Positions 14,620 to 25,939 of a stretch of 64,000 bases of DNA are shown piece after piece; position 1 is the stretch's first letter, and every line of letters starts with the position of its first letter. The notes beneath the pieces are model-generated. The model made no database searches. It was not told where the DNA came from and worked only from the letters and a program-made list of their open reading frames with translations. Both the position numbers and the translations under genes were made by a program. Location: assembly GCA_030141605.1 (NCBI GenBank), contig JAQGDQ010000016.1:508282-572281 (forward strand), given 5' to 3'. The stretch comes from Tubiluchus corallicola (taxonomy: Eukaryota > Priapulida > Priapulimorpha > Priapulimorphida > Tubiluchidae).

Positions 14620-17535
14620 ATTGTGAAACAAAGTTTTTCCGGCAATTGTTTTTTAACTTGTTTTTTTAAGCTTCCGTATCATTGAAAAGTCTAAGGAAGT
14701 GACTTAAAATTTTTGGTGTTTATACACGCGTATCTGTAACATCAGAAAGGCAATTTTCAATTGACTCCGCCATTTTCTTCGTATACTATCGTGATCAAGA
14801 CTTCAGCACATTTTTGCCACCTGATATATGAAGACAATGCCGAAGTTCCAGTTGATTTCTACTCGAGCGGTAGTGTACAATGAAATGATCACGTTTTCAG
14901 TTGCTGTTGTAGTTCTTTTATGCATCTTAAAGTTCAAATTTCCAAGTGACAGACCCTAACAACTTTCATTCAACTGCGTATAATCTTGTTCCGCTCACAC
15001 GATTTTCATCAAAATGGCGAAGCCATTGTTGTTGAGTTATGCATTTTTAAAGATGGCCAATAAATTTTAAATTTTTGTCAAAAAAGGTTGCTTAACAAAA
15101 GCTTTTAGCCAATGCGCGGTCATTTTTTATTGAACAATAAAATATGAAAAGTCAATGATGTGTTAGTTAATGTGTCAATGTGTCAATGTTAGTAAAGCAG
15201 CACCATCGTTTTTTTAATGTTGATATAGTCTATATAGAGCCGCGTATTATTTGTTGTAGGTCTAGTATATTACTTGTGTTACCTTGCATACAGAAATATA
15301 AAGTTACTTAGCTTATTTTGTGAAGACACTAATCGTAATAATGGTACATTCATTAATGCGAGAAACCTAAAAAAGCGTCCTCTGTTTCACCATACATGAA
15401 TATACTGCGCAGTATAGCAATTTACTAGAAATAATATAAAGACTCCTCTCGGCAGTTGTTAACGTGAAATTTATGGGGTTAATACTTACATTGATTAATG
15501 CACACAATTTCTATAGCAGAATGTGAATTCTATTCGGTCTGGCATTGTTACGTTATCAAACATCTGTCACGCTATATAATTTGATATGTGACCGGGGAAT
15601 ATTTTTCTTGTTCCGACTGACTAATGACCGAGTTCACAAGTTTCCATGCCCCCGCAAATAAATTTCAAATCACACTTTTTTAGATGTTTCTTGACAAGTA
15701 TAGATGAATTGCTGCCAGGCAACATGACAAATAAAGCAAATAAACTGATATGCTGGCTGGGTTATTAATTTATTTCTCTGTAGTAATGTATTTGGTTGCG
15801 TAAGTCAGTTAGTGACTAACAAGAGCACTAAACTCAGGTCATCTGCTTTCTCCAGTATCGCATTGCTTAACGGTAAATTATTAAAAGCCATTCTCAAATT
15901 TTTGTCGAATTTCATCATCAGTATTGACGATGATCAAAAATCATCATCATAAATTTCCATAACACGCGTTTCAAATTGCCATAAACTTACATCATAAATC
16001 TACTACAAACAGCAAAAGGTGACAACGTTATCGCTTGGTAAAATTAATTATGAATCTGCAAAAGTCGTCTAGCCGTAATGGCCAGTAATATGAAGATGAA
16101 AATAATACCGCAAGCAGCAATGAGAATTACTACATCCCTTAGTTACTGATTTATCTACATAATTCGGGTGTATGAATTATTCACAAGCAAGATTTAGATT
16201 TCAATATTATATGGCGGCATAATCTAGCGATGGTAATCTTGCATTACTCATGCTAAGGGCTCAATCGACTTGGAATACATGCAAAGTATTACGAGATTTA
16301 CGCTCCACATGTAACTTGATCAAAATTAGTGCTAAAATTTCTATTAGTTGCTGACCATTAAAAACGTGGTGAAATTTTGTTGCAAAAATGGTCAGGATTT
16401 ATGTAGCGACAGTATGTGGCACATGTACGCATTCATTACATTTTCTCGTAGAGTATCCTTAAAAAGGGGACTTATGCCCTTTTACCAATCGTCACCTTCC
16501 AATGTAAGCGTTTAGTAGTTTTTAGAATCCACGAAAAAGCTTATGATTTACAACGTCTATAGAATTCCCTCCATGAGCGTCTAACACCCTAATTTACAAG
16601 AAATACTATAATTTAGGCTGCACATACGAACATGCAGTTCGATACAAATTTATGTCCTTGTGAAAAGTCTTTGTTTAATTTATAACAGTGTTATAAAGCT
16701 GCATGTAATAAATTACATGTGACGCCAATACAACAGTAAGCGTACAACTGTGAAATAAGGTACCAAAGAGCATAATAACTGCTGTGTTTTAAAAATATTT
16801 GGCATTCCCTTGATGACTTTCGAGATTTCTTCGGTTTCCTTGTCTGCGCATATTGCAATTAAATTTCTCCATCCTAACTGTCTTGCTCTAATCGACCAAT
16901 GTAAAATGAAGTTTAGCGAATTAAAAGAAACCGTACTGAATTCAAAAGGAATTATTGCCACTCCCTGCACACAGCTGATTCTCTGCACAGTCGATTATGG
17001 TGAAAGATATTTAGAATGGCATTATGCATGCTTATTCGCGCAAATCATTTCAACTTCAGTGATTTTTCCATAATCTTTCGAATGAAATTAATCAGTTTAC
17101 GCAACTTAAAAAAGAGAGAATGGATATGACTAGCTGCTTTGACGCTTTACGATGTTGTTATCATGTTCATTTCCTTATTTATTTTCCATTCGTTCATTCA
17201 TTCATTAGTAAGTTATTTGTTAGCTTTTTCGTTTTTTTATTCACTCTTTATTCTCATCTGTTTGCTTTGTGTCGGCATTCGTAACATTGGCTAGATCGGC
17301 GCTACACGGCGGTAGAGATGCGTTCACTTATCTAGTTGTTGATTCGTCTGTTTTTTGACTGGCGGACGGTTTGTTTGTTTACTTCTTCAAATTGTTTGTC
17401 AATGTTTTAAGAAAAATGTTCCATTAATTTTTTCCAGTTCTCATGCCAAGATTGTTTATTTGTGATGGGATGTGTCTAGAACAATTGGATGTTTGAAAAC
17501 AAGCTTGTCAGGAGGGAAATAAATGTGGAAAAATC
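14620..17535. other. gene-free stretch
   Basis: No gene recognised on either strand. The overlapping ORFs at 16713-17073 are shadows of each other without domain signal. Confidence 0.5.
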
Positions 17536-17540
17536 GGACA

Positions 17541-17611
17541 GGGCCAGCCTGGATTGGAACCAAGGACGTCTGGAATACAAGTCCAACGCTTGAAGAACTA
17601 GCCTGACTGGT
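17541..17611 (-). repeat. tRNA-like sequence (SINE head or pseudo-tRNA)
   Basis: On the minus strand a B-box-like GGTTCCAATCC sits in a perfectly paired T arm (CTTGG/CCAGG). An anticodon-arm-like TTGGA-CTTGTAT-TCCAG hairpin precedes it, with TGT in the anticodon position. The acceptor stem does not close, so this is not a functional tRNA. It is related in sequence to the tRNA-like element just downstream in the opposite orientation. Confidence 0.55.
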
Positions 17612-17649
17612 GAGCTGCAAGGATTGAATTACGATCCGCCATTTCGCAA

Positions 17650-17725
17650 GAGGCTGAGTAGTCTAACGGTTTTGGCTTTGGATTTATATTCCAAAGAGTC
17701 TTGGTTCAGATCCAGAGTTAGTCTC
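17650..17725 (+). repeat. tRNA-like sequence (SINE head or pseudo-tRNA)
   Basis: The ends GAGGCTG and TAGTCTC can pair over 7 bp with G-U wobbles. A hairpin CTTTGGA-TTTATAT-TCCAAAG forms a long anticodon arm with TAT in the anticodon position. A B-box-like GGTTCAGATCC follows. The T arm has a mismatch and two extra nucleotides separate it from the acceptor strand, so it is probably a tRNA-derived retroposon head rather than a working tRNA. Confidence 0.5.
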
Positions 17726-17729
17726 AAGT

Positions 17730-19725
17730 GTATCACATTTCTTTCCTTTCGGACAAATTTGATTTCAAAAATTCAATAATTTAGATTCATTCTGTCATCA
17801 CAAATATTTTATATTTCAACGTCTAGTCTAGGCAAGGATTCGGAACAACTACGCAAGTTACTAGTTGCATTAGTGGCATTAAACTCTAGTGCGCATTAAA
17901 CTCGGTTTATTTTTCTGATTAACTAGTTGCCATTTTGGTTGAACGATTTGGTCCTTTGGTTAGATGTAAGTTACTTCTTGGGTTGGCAGTCATCAATTAT
18001 CAGAAGGATGTGGCTGTTAATCAATTATTGTGCTAACAAGATTCAGCTGCTCAATCTTGAACAGGAACGGCAAATTGTTTACATTCCTGTTCATTTGTTT
18101 TTTTTATTTGGCCATCTATCTACTGCTTTCTTTTCTCACAATCCTCTTTTTCGTACATTTTGAGCGCTCTCTTGCGTTTCTGAACGTGACTTTTTTACCC
18201 TTCGTTTATTAATTTGTCAAAAATGGCTTAGAAATGATGAAATGATTTCTTAAGATTTTAGCGAAATCTGAAACATAACTGTAAACGTTTTTCATCTTGA
18301 ATTTTTGTGCCGGTTTTCTACGGTAAATCCATTTTTGTATAAATGTAACTTAATACCCGATTTTGATTATTTGTTCGTGTATTTATCAAAACATCCGTAA
18401 TAGTGTTACATAATCCCGTGGAATCTATAGATAGTTAATAAACGAATAAAATAACATTTACAGAATCTTCTGTATTAGGAAGAATAGGTTGAAAGGCAGT
18501 CCAGATTACCTTGTGAATTAACAATGCTAGCTGGTAATGCTATTAATGTGTTGGAAGCTACTTCGACAATGTTTAGTTAAACATTACGCGTACATTACAT
18601 TACCCGCTTAAATCAGCTTAGCGGGCTTAAATTTGCATACCAAATGAGGACGGGGAGAATAGTTAGTTATTAAGCAGCACTGTGAAAGTTCTTCAATATT
18701 CCTAGAGAACAGACAAAGATATATTCTCCAAAAATATTTTTAGAGAATACTTTCATGTCTATCAGTAAGGACGCGGATCCTCAGTCGCCAAAGACGCGGC
18801 ATTCAATATTCATTATTAAAACAGAAAGATAAAAATAAGTGTATGCCAATAATTCACTTCCGTCTAGAAATCCAATGCAATTTTCATAATGCATAATTAT
18901 TATTATTTATCAACTAGTCTCAGCTCTTATAGAATTAACACTGTAAGATTTGTTTGTCACGAAAGATTTTCTCGTTTATCTTCTGGCCTCGAAAAACATT
19001 TTCCATTGGCATCAGAACCATTTTGTTAACGCCAGCGCGGTAACAAGTTGGAACAAATGTTACCCGCTTTGGTAAACAACGTAGAGATCCGTTGGTTGCC
19101 TGATGATGACTATTAGAGAGCAGTTGAAACGTTGTGTTTACTAAAAGAAGTATAAACATGTTTTTCTTTACCGTGGAATATTTGTTCCAATATTCTTGTT
19201 ACAAAGAATTTAAGATGGTAGATCAGTTAGAAATGAAACCTTCCTAATTCGTGCTTTAATGTATCTGCAAATATGCCATTATTCTGTAGTAATTGTTCCA
19301 TGCGGCTTTGTGATACAATTGAAAGAAAATAACGTGTGAAACCACTGAAAGGCGTGTTTATTGGAACCGCAACTTAAACCCGTTGAAAGACGTCTTTAAT
19401 GGTCTTCTCATATTTAAAGACCGTGAAAAAGTTTTCCGTGAGAAATATCAAACTTCTTAATCTTTCTGCGCGTACTCCTGCCATGTTAGTGTCTGCCCAC
19501 ATTTAATGATCAAGGGTATCACTGTATTTTTTCGGCACACCACAATCAGGTTTGCAATTCTTAACGGGACTGCTCACTTATTATGCTATTGGTTGTGGCG
19601 GGAATGGAATCTATCTCGCTATCGTCGATAAAACTTTAAAATTAGGTAGTGCTGAGGTAAAATGTTTTGCCATTTTCGGAAGTGCATTCGTCACCCGTCA
19701 ACAAGCCCAGTAGCTGAAGACAGTA
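17730..19725. other. gene-free stretch with one retroelement-like tail
   Basis: No protein gene recognised. Around 19098-19140 the sequence CCTGATGATGAC, then GAAACGTTG, resembles the tail signature of Penelope-like or related retroelements (see findings). The small inverted repeat CCCGCTTAA / TTAGCGGG at about 18603-18625 is probably incidental. Confidence 0.45.
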
Positions 19726-19729
19726 TGTC

Positions 19730-20036
19730 AGGTGAACTCAGTCGCGGTACTGACTAACTTTTGCAAACAGACAAACAGGTAACCTGTACGGCAGATGAAC
19801 CCAGTCTCGGTATTGACTAACTATTGTAAACGAACAAACAAGTAACCTGTATGGCAGGTGAACCCAGTCTCGGTACTAACTGACATTTGTAAACAAGCAA
19901 ACAGGTAAGTGTATGATAGGTGATCCCAGTCTCGGTACTGACTAACTATTGTAAACAAACAAACAGATAATCTGTATGGCAGGTGAACCCAGTCTCGGTA
20001 CTGACTAACTGTTGTACAACAAACAGATAACCTGGT
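19730..20036. repeat. 63-bp minisatellite, about 5 copies
   Basis: Units begin AGGTGAACCCAGTCTCGGTA, followed by CTGACTAAC, then TTGTAAAC, then AACAAACAG. The last units are clearest and the first is more diverged. Because 63 is a multiple of 3, the minus strand stays open and yields a spurious 99-aa repeat ORF. The array ends about 130 bp upstream of the GPCR coding exon, so it lies in that gene's 5' intron or promoter-proximal region. Confidence 0.92.
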
Positions 20037-20150
20037 CAACTGAGTCATTCCCAGTTTCTTTTCCCGTGCCCTTGCGAAACAAAGTTGATTGTGAAATGGT
20101 TCACAATTAAGAGTGATCACTTCTTGTTTAAATTAAAATAATAATTGCTC

Positions 20151-20163
20151 GTTTCTTTTTCAG
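20151..20163 (+). promoter_or_regulatory. splice acceptor of 5'-UTR intron (GPCR)
   Basis: A pyrimidine run ending in CAG immediately precedes the CATGG start context of the receptor. The transcript therefore very likely has a 5' leader intron. No donor was identified upstream. Confidence 0.65.
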
Positions 20164-20164
20164 C

Positions 20165-21448
20165 ATGGAGGTAGATCAGTCACCAGACATAGAGATGAAA
20201 GAACCGATCAATGCAACGGGCTTAAATGAAACCCAACAATTTAACTTCGAGCTTTTCTTAGAAAAATATCTGAAGGATAAACAAGAAGAACAAAATGAAG
20301 CAGCTCTTGACCCGACCACTCGCAGTATACTAATCGCCATGTACTGCGTATTGATATGCATTGGCGCATTTGGAAACAGCTTAGTGTGCATCGCCGTGAT
20401 AAAAAAACCACAAATGAGAACTGCGAGAAACTTGTTCATTATCAACCTGGCCATCTCTGATTTAACACTGTGCCTCTTTACCATGCCTTTTACGCTAGTT
20501 CAAAGCCTGATGACGTATTGGCCGTTAGGAGACTTTACATGTAAGATGGTGCACACGTTTCAAGCAACCAATGTCTTCGTATCCACGATAAGTATCACGG
20601 CCATAGCTCTTGACAGATATTCTGTCATCGTGTATCCTACCAAGCAGAACATGCAAAAAATAGGAGCTGTGTTGACCCTTACCAGTATTTGGGTATTTTG
20701 TTTGTTTCTTGCTTTACCAATGTTCCTATTTCACGCAAAGATGCCATGGCCTCCAGGAGACTGGAATTTTGGCGTCACCTTCTACTGGATGTGCGCAGAA
20801 ACTTGGCCGGAGGAGCTGCAACATCGGGGACCATTTGTGTATGCTGTTATGGCCATGGTGTTCCAATATGTTGTACCTATTGCGGTGGTGAGTGCCGCCT
20901 ACATTCGCATCTGCCACAAGTTGCAGTACCGTATGGTCACGCAAGTAAGCTCCACCCAAAACCAGCGCAAGAAAGAACTTGACGAAAGAAGAAAGAGAAA
21001 GACCAATCAGCTTCTAATAGCCATTGGGGCTGTGTTTGCCATATCTTGGCTTCCTTTAAACCTGTTCAATTTGGCGACACTCTACGACGTTGACGCGAAG
21101 ATGTTGAACCAGAAAGACGAAAATCTTATCTTCTCCGTCTGCCACATGATGGGCATGAGTTCTGCTTGTTCTAATCCTTTACTCTATGGGTGGTTGAATG
21201 ACAATTTTCGCAAAGAATTTAACGAGATCCTCTGTCACGGTTGGTGCTGCGTGTACTTGCGTTTAAAGCGGCAGACGCGTCGCGAACCTGTACCCGTTGT
21301 TATTTATACAAAGCCCAACGATGAAATTAATAACACGCACTTAAATGTTAATGCTAATGACAATGAAATATCAGCCGTGACCGCCAATACTCATGTAGAC
21401 CAGATGCAAGACCATCAGCATAAAGAGCTTCAGACAGCTTCTGTATAA
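20165..21448 (+). CDS. rhodopsin-family neuropeptide GPCR (NPY/NPF-type)
   Basis: A 427-aa seven-transmembrane receptor in one coding exon. Visible class A landmarks are: two N-glycosylation sites in the N-terminal tail (N16, N21), N71 in GAFGNSLV (TM1), D99 in LAISDL (TM2), C126 and C210 for the extracellular disulfide, DRY at 150-152, W176 (TM4), P238 (TM5), SWLP at 294-297 (TM6) and NPLLY at 337-341 (TM7). A Cys-rich stretch CHGWCC (357-362) could be palmitoylated. STISITAIALDRYSVIVYP and NPLLYGWLNDNFRKEF are typical of NPY/NPF-like and related peptide receptors, so the ligand is probably an amidated RF/RY peptide; this is inference. The start is the first ATG, three bases after a strong acceptor (TTTCTTTTTCAG ending at 20163), which implies an upstream non-coding exon not located here. 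The receptor would act at the cell surface through G proteins. I cannot distinguish NPF, NPY, prolactin-releasing or RFamide subfamilies without a tree. Confidence 0.93.
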   Translation: MEVDQSPDIEMKEPINATGLNETQQFNFELFLEKYLKDKQEEQNEAALDPTTRSILIAMYCVLICIGAFGNSLVCIAVIKKPQMRTARNLFIINLAISDLTLCLFTMPFTLVQSLMTYWPLGDFTCKMVHTFQATNVFVSTISITAIALDRYSVIVYPTKQNMQKIGAVLTLTSIWVFCLFLALPMFLFHAKMPWPPGDWNFGVTFYWMCAETWPEELQHRGPFVYAVMAMVFQYVVPIAVVSAAYIRICHKLQYRMVTQVSSTQNQRKKELDERRKRKTNQLLIAIGAVFAISWLPLNLFNLATLYDVDAKMLNQKDENLIFSVCHMMGMSSACSNPLLYGWLNDNFRKEFNEILCHGWCCVYLRLKRQTRREPVPVVIYTKPNDEINNTHLNVNANDNEISAVTANTHVDQMQDHQHKELQTASV

Positions 21449-22520
21449 ACTGTACTTGTGGATTGCAGTTGGCAAAGTATAGCACTTCGCAATTGAAGAC
21501 GAACTTAATTCGCTGATCATGCCATGGTCATCACTGAAATCATTGAATATCAGGTGTATTTACTTTTACTACGTTTATTCCCAGTGAACTGATGTAAATA
21601 TGACACGGTTATCATTATACGTCTGTTTCATACAGTTTTATGCCTCCATAAGGTGCTTCAGTAATGCCTATATAATATTGTTTTTATCATTTATCTAATT
21701 ATTGATGAAAGTTAATGGTAGGCATAGTTTATAATATTATCACACGTATGTATAAAAAACGACATCAGTTGAGGTATTAAGATCTTTTAGCACTTAGATC
21801 ATTAAATTCCCAAAGGTTGGTTTTCAAACCATCTTAGCCATGCCCAAAAAATCACCATTTTTAGTTGGTACACAATACAATAATTGCTACAGGTGTTTGG
21901 TGTCGTAGATGTTCCATAGTGGTTGCTACATCTTAGTGCGCTCTAATATTGTGGCTGAGTGAAAACTGAAGTTATTTTCAGATCAGAACTCTTATTCCAG
22001 CATGCAAGCGAACAAACAAAACAAATTTCACGCGGACTGATGAATAGAAAGCTCACAAATCTTCGCAACCTAAGTCGATTACACAATACAAGTCGATTAA
22101 AACATGGTGTACAGTCAGTGTTGTGCGTTTTCACGTATACAAGATGGCAGCCAATATAACACTGAGATACCCGCAAATCGCCTTTCATTACAGCACAATT
22201 TCCTTATTCACAACCCAATAAGCACAGTAAATTTATTTTGGACGTCGTGTTTATAGAACACAATTCTTTCTTTGAGGTTTTCAGTCATCAGTTGTTGAAA
22301 GACATGATCTTTGGCCTTAGCCGCTTCAGGGCGCATATGGTGAGCAGAGTTTCAGTTTTTCAGAATTCAATCTGCGTTCTGAAGACATGTTGAAACTGTA
22401 AAACATTCAAGAAAACTGCGTTCGCGAAGTAATTTATGCTGAGTGCCCACATGATTCAGTAGAAGCAGATAACTGCACCATGGAGAGGCTGATTATCTGC
22501 AACGATGATGACGACGACAG
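21449..22520. other. 3' flank of GPCR, otherwise gene-free
   Basis: Probably the receptor 3'-UTR plus intergenic DNA. An ATTAAA at about 21803 is the nearest polyadenylation-like hexamer noticed. No other gene seen. Confidence 0.45.
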
Positions 22521-22526
22521 CGACTG

Positions 22527-22746
22527 CAAAAACAACAACAACAATAACAACAACAACAAAAACAACAACAAAAACAACAACAGCAACAACAACAGTAGCA
22601 GCAACAACAATAACAACGGAAACAACAGCAACAAAAACAACAACAACAGCAGCGACAGTGGCAGCGACAATGACAACAGCGACAGTGACAATACTAATGA
22701 CAGCGGCAATGACAACGACAATGACAACAAGAACAACAAGCACAAC
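22527..22746. repeat. (AAC)n compound microsatellite
   Basis: About 220 bp of AAC repeats with AGC, GAC and AAT variants. Long ORFs in four frames are all low-complexity and arise from the repeat. Confidence 0.95.
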
Positions 22747-22749
22747 CAA

Positions 22750-25180
22750 TAGTAATTATACCGCCTTGCGTTAAATTTTTAAGCAAAAAATGGAACAGCA
22801 TCTCATAGATTTTAATCGGTTATATTTATCAATTGTTTATACAAAAAAATTGCACTTTCAAACTGATTGTAAGTTGCTCAATAAGCACCGTAGTTTTTTA
22901 AATTTAATTTTCAACAATTTTATTCATTTGCAGTAGCCTTAAATTTAAAAAATGCGCAAAATAACAGTTACTTGAGTTATGATGTTAAAATACAGAACAA
23001 TCCAATATTTCATGTCTGATATATATCATAATAAGATTGTATATATGTTACTGCTTAAACTAACTATTGTTTCTGTTGATACGCTACCAATGTGAAAAGA
23101 GTTTAAAATAAATAACTTTATTTATAAAAATGCAACCAACAGTGCTCGTTTTGTGCAATAATATTTTATTTTACAACATAAAATACACGTGAATGTTATC
23201 TTTGTCGTCGTTGTAGGCTGTAAAGACACCAGTTCAGTGGTCTCTTCGTCAGGAAAGAGTACTCCGTATCGGGTCACTGTTCATGTTTTAGGATCGTATT
23301 ATAAAAAACTCCGTATAGGATTTCAAAAAAAAGTGTGTGTTGATGTAGCGGCAAAAATATTTTTTATTTTGGAAAATTAATAATGCTAAATTAAGCAATA
23401 TCAATGTGGGCATAGGCTGTTAAACTTCAAGAGCTAGAAAACTACTGCATTCATCTAGAAGCCAGTTTCTCGGCTTCTTTAATTCTATTCATCATCACAG
23501 ATACTGTATTGTAAATAACAACAACTTATTTTGGAGTCAACGTACAAATATGAAATTAGGGCGAATATTAACCAAAACACGGAGAGACATCTGCGACACA
23601 AAAATTAGCAAGAACAGGTAAAGTGGGCGCATGTAACATTTAGCGTAGACATTTTCTTGTGCAAAGGCAGCAAAGCCAAATTATGTAAAACAAAAACCAA
23701 ACGAAAGCCCAAACCAAAACCTAAATTAAAATTAACATCACCTAAATTTTAAGTTATGACCTCCAAAATCCACATTTACGTTAGATGAGAAACTCAAAGC
23801 AAAAGAATAACACCTGCACATATATGCAGCTTCAATACGCGACCTAGAAACCTCTGTTAAGAAATACGATTAGGGAATCTTAAACAGAAAGTACACTAAA
23901 AAGAATAAGAACGGTTAAGTCATTTTCTGTTGGTCGTCGCTGCCGCTGTTTTACTTGTTATTGATTCTTTTACCATTGTCGATGTTATTGCCGCTGTACG
24001 ATGTCGCTATTGTTGTTGTTGTTACTGCTTCAGTTGGTATTACTTTTATTGATTTGTTTATATCGTCGGTGTCGCTACTGCCACCATGGTTGTTGCCAAA
24101 TTTGTCATTGTCGTCATCTGTATCGTACTACAAGCCAATTAAAATATGGTCTTTTCTCTTATAATTAAATGCATTACAGTAATGAACTGCATATCGTCAT
24201 AAACACCATTAATTGTAAAAATTAATAAAACACATCTGCTGCATCAAATAAATTACTTCACGCTATTATTAAAGTCTGTTCACACGAATCCCGCGAAACC
24301 GCGTCGTACGTGTGGAAACGCGATGGCTAATTGACGGAATGGGTTCACTTTCAATGACTGATGTGCAATGAGCGATGATTGCATGTCTGATCTACTGGCT
24401 GATTGACGATCTGTCTCTCTGCCTTTATCTGACTGACTATTTCAATGATCAACTGGTGGAGTACTTGTTGAAACGAAATCTGTTGCTTATTGGCAAAATG
24501 TCTTGCAAGTGACTGGAGATACTTGGTTGACCTTACTCCCGATCGCTGAGGCGACCTTTTTTAAATCAAAATTTTTCTGATCGCTCCTGTTTCGTTTGTC
24601 TTGTCAAACTGGAGTGTTATAATAAAATAATAGCAACTAACAATCTCTTGGTAAGCTGATTGCTGGCACAATCCAACTAGATCGTTTTCGTTCTTTGGAT
24701 TATCTTTGATTTCTATCGGAGAATTCCTTGTTCCAGGTCATGGCACCACAAAAAAGAACAAAGTATGACGCAGACGTTGTCATATCAACTATAGTCAGTG
24801 CTACAGTAATGTAAATTTAGCGTAAGTTTGCTACGAACGATTAAGTGTCTGTACATAAAAAGTCAGTTGATCAGATGATTTCGTCAGGTCTAACCTATAT
24901 AGCCGTTTTGGTAATTGCTGTAATAGCAAGGTGAGCCCATTTTCAAAACACTATATTTAATTCATGCGAAACACTGTATTTAACACTATATTATATTTAA
25001 CATTTGCTATCTTCTGAAGAAAGTTTTTCTGCATATTTAAAGTTTTGTGTAGAAACCATTCTTTGCTACGAAAGTGGGTATACTCCTATTTTGTTTGTTC
25101 AGTAAAAATTCAGCACTTTTAAAAGCTTATTTGTGTGAATCAAGACCTATACGCGCAAAAGTTATTCTTATTTATATGAC
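22750..25180. other. gene-free stretch; possible intron of the downstream gene
   Basis: No domain-bearing ORF. 23940-24130 is a degenerate trinucleotide-rich patch. Upstream exons of the unknown membrane protein (25,224 onward) may lie here but none is identifiable. Confidence 0.4.
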
Positions 25181-25223
25181 AGTTGTTTAGAAATTATTTA
25201 ATTAAATTCTGTTCACGCTTCAG

Positions 25224-25782
25224 CAATGAGGCTGAAAGGATCAAGAAAGACATTCAACTGTGTCATCAGAAAAGCGGTTGTAGACGCAAACCTGAAAGAA
25301 GGAATGGTCAATATAAGGTATTCTCCGTGAACAGTAAAACGCTGAATGATGAATTCTGGAACTTGTTAGAAAAATACCAAACACTAGATGAACTTAAGAA
25401 AGAACACGTTAATTTGGACAATGTTGAAAATGAGAGAAATTTTCACCAAATGCCTCGCAGAGAACAGTTTTCAATAGAAACAAGCGAATCTGATGAAGAT
25501 TATCACAGCGCAGAACAAATAAGAAAACGGGATCGACGGCAGCGTGGTAATATAATCATTCACGTACGAAAAAACGGGGAAATTGAAGAAATAAGAGAAG
25601 ACATTGTAAGGCGTCATAACGGCCTAGGGCAGGCCTTACTTTCGTCTTTTATGTTGCTGCTTTTTGTTATATTGCTGTTTTACTGTTGGTATCCTTTCTG
25701 CTATTGGAGCATGATTTTTTCCATCATGGCGTGTTATTCTTTTGGGCTAATTCTATTCCTACCATTTATATTATTACTGTGA
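25224..25782 (+). CDS. terminal exon of an unrecognised membrane protein
   Basis: An open frame of about 186 codons follows an acceptor-like TTCTGTTCACGCTTCAG (ending 25223) and ends with a stop at 25782. No in-frame ATG is well placed at its beginning, so I read it as the last exon of a multi-exon gene. The first 130 residues are hydrophilic and highly charged, with an acidic Ser-rich patch (ETSESDEDYHSAEQ) and basic clusters (RKRDRRQRG, RKNG). The last roughly 50 residues are strongly hydrophobic and aromatic and could form two transmembrane helices, with almost no residues after them, as in a tail-anchored or hairpin membrane protein. AATAAA signals at 25897 and 25932 fit a nearby polyadenylation site. 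I do not recognise the family and found no upstream exon. Confidence 0.6.
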
Positions 25783-25896
25783 ATTTGTGACAGCTTGCAA
25801 AATTTTGTAATCCATAACAGCGAATATAATGATTTCCTGCCACGTGGACTAACAGACATGAATTCCATTATGTCTTGATGATTACATAAGTAGTCT

Positions 25897-25937
25897 AATA
25901 AATTAAATATTGACAGTTGTTAAATAGAGTAAATAAA
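25897..25937 (+). promoter_or_regulatory. candidate polyadenylation signals
   Basis: AATAAA occurs at 25897-25902 and 25932-25937, about 115 and 150 bases after the stop codon of the exon ending at 25782. Confidence 0.5.
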
Positions 25938-25939
25938 AA

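Noticed and set aside
19821-20120. 99-aa minus-strand ORF with internal repeats
   Set aside because: It stays open only because the minisatellite unit is 63 bp. The repeat is in non-coding DNA beside the receptor gene.
20176-20982. Several ORFs overlapping the GPCR on both strands
   Set aside because: Shadows of the receptor coding frame.
22434-22774. Four overlapping ORFs of 89-103 aa
   Set aside because: All lie on the AAC microsatellite and consist of simple residue runs.
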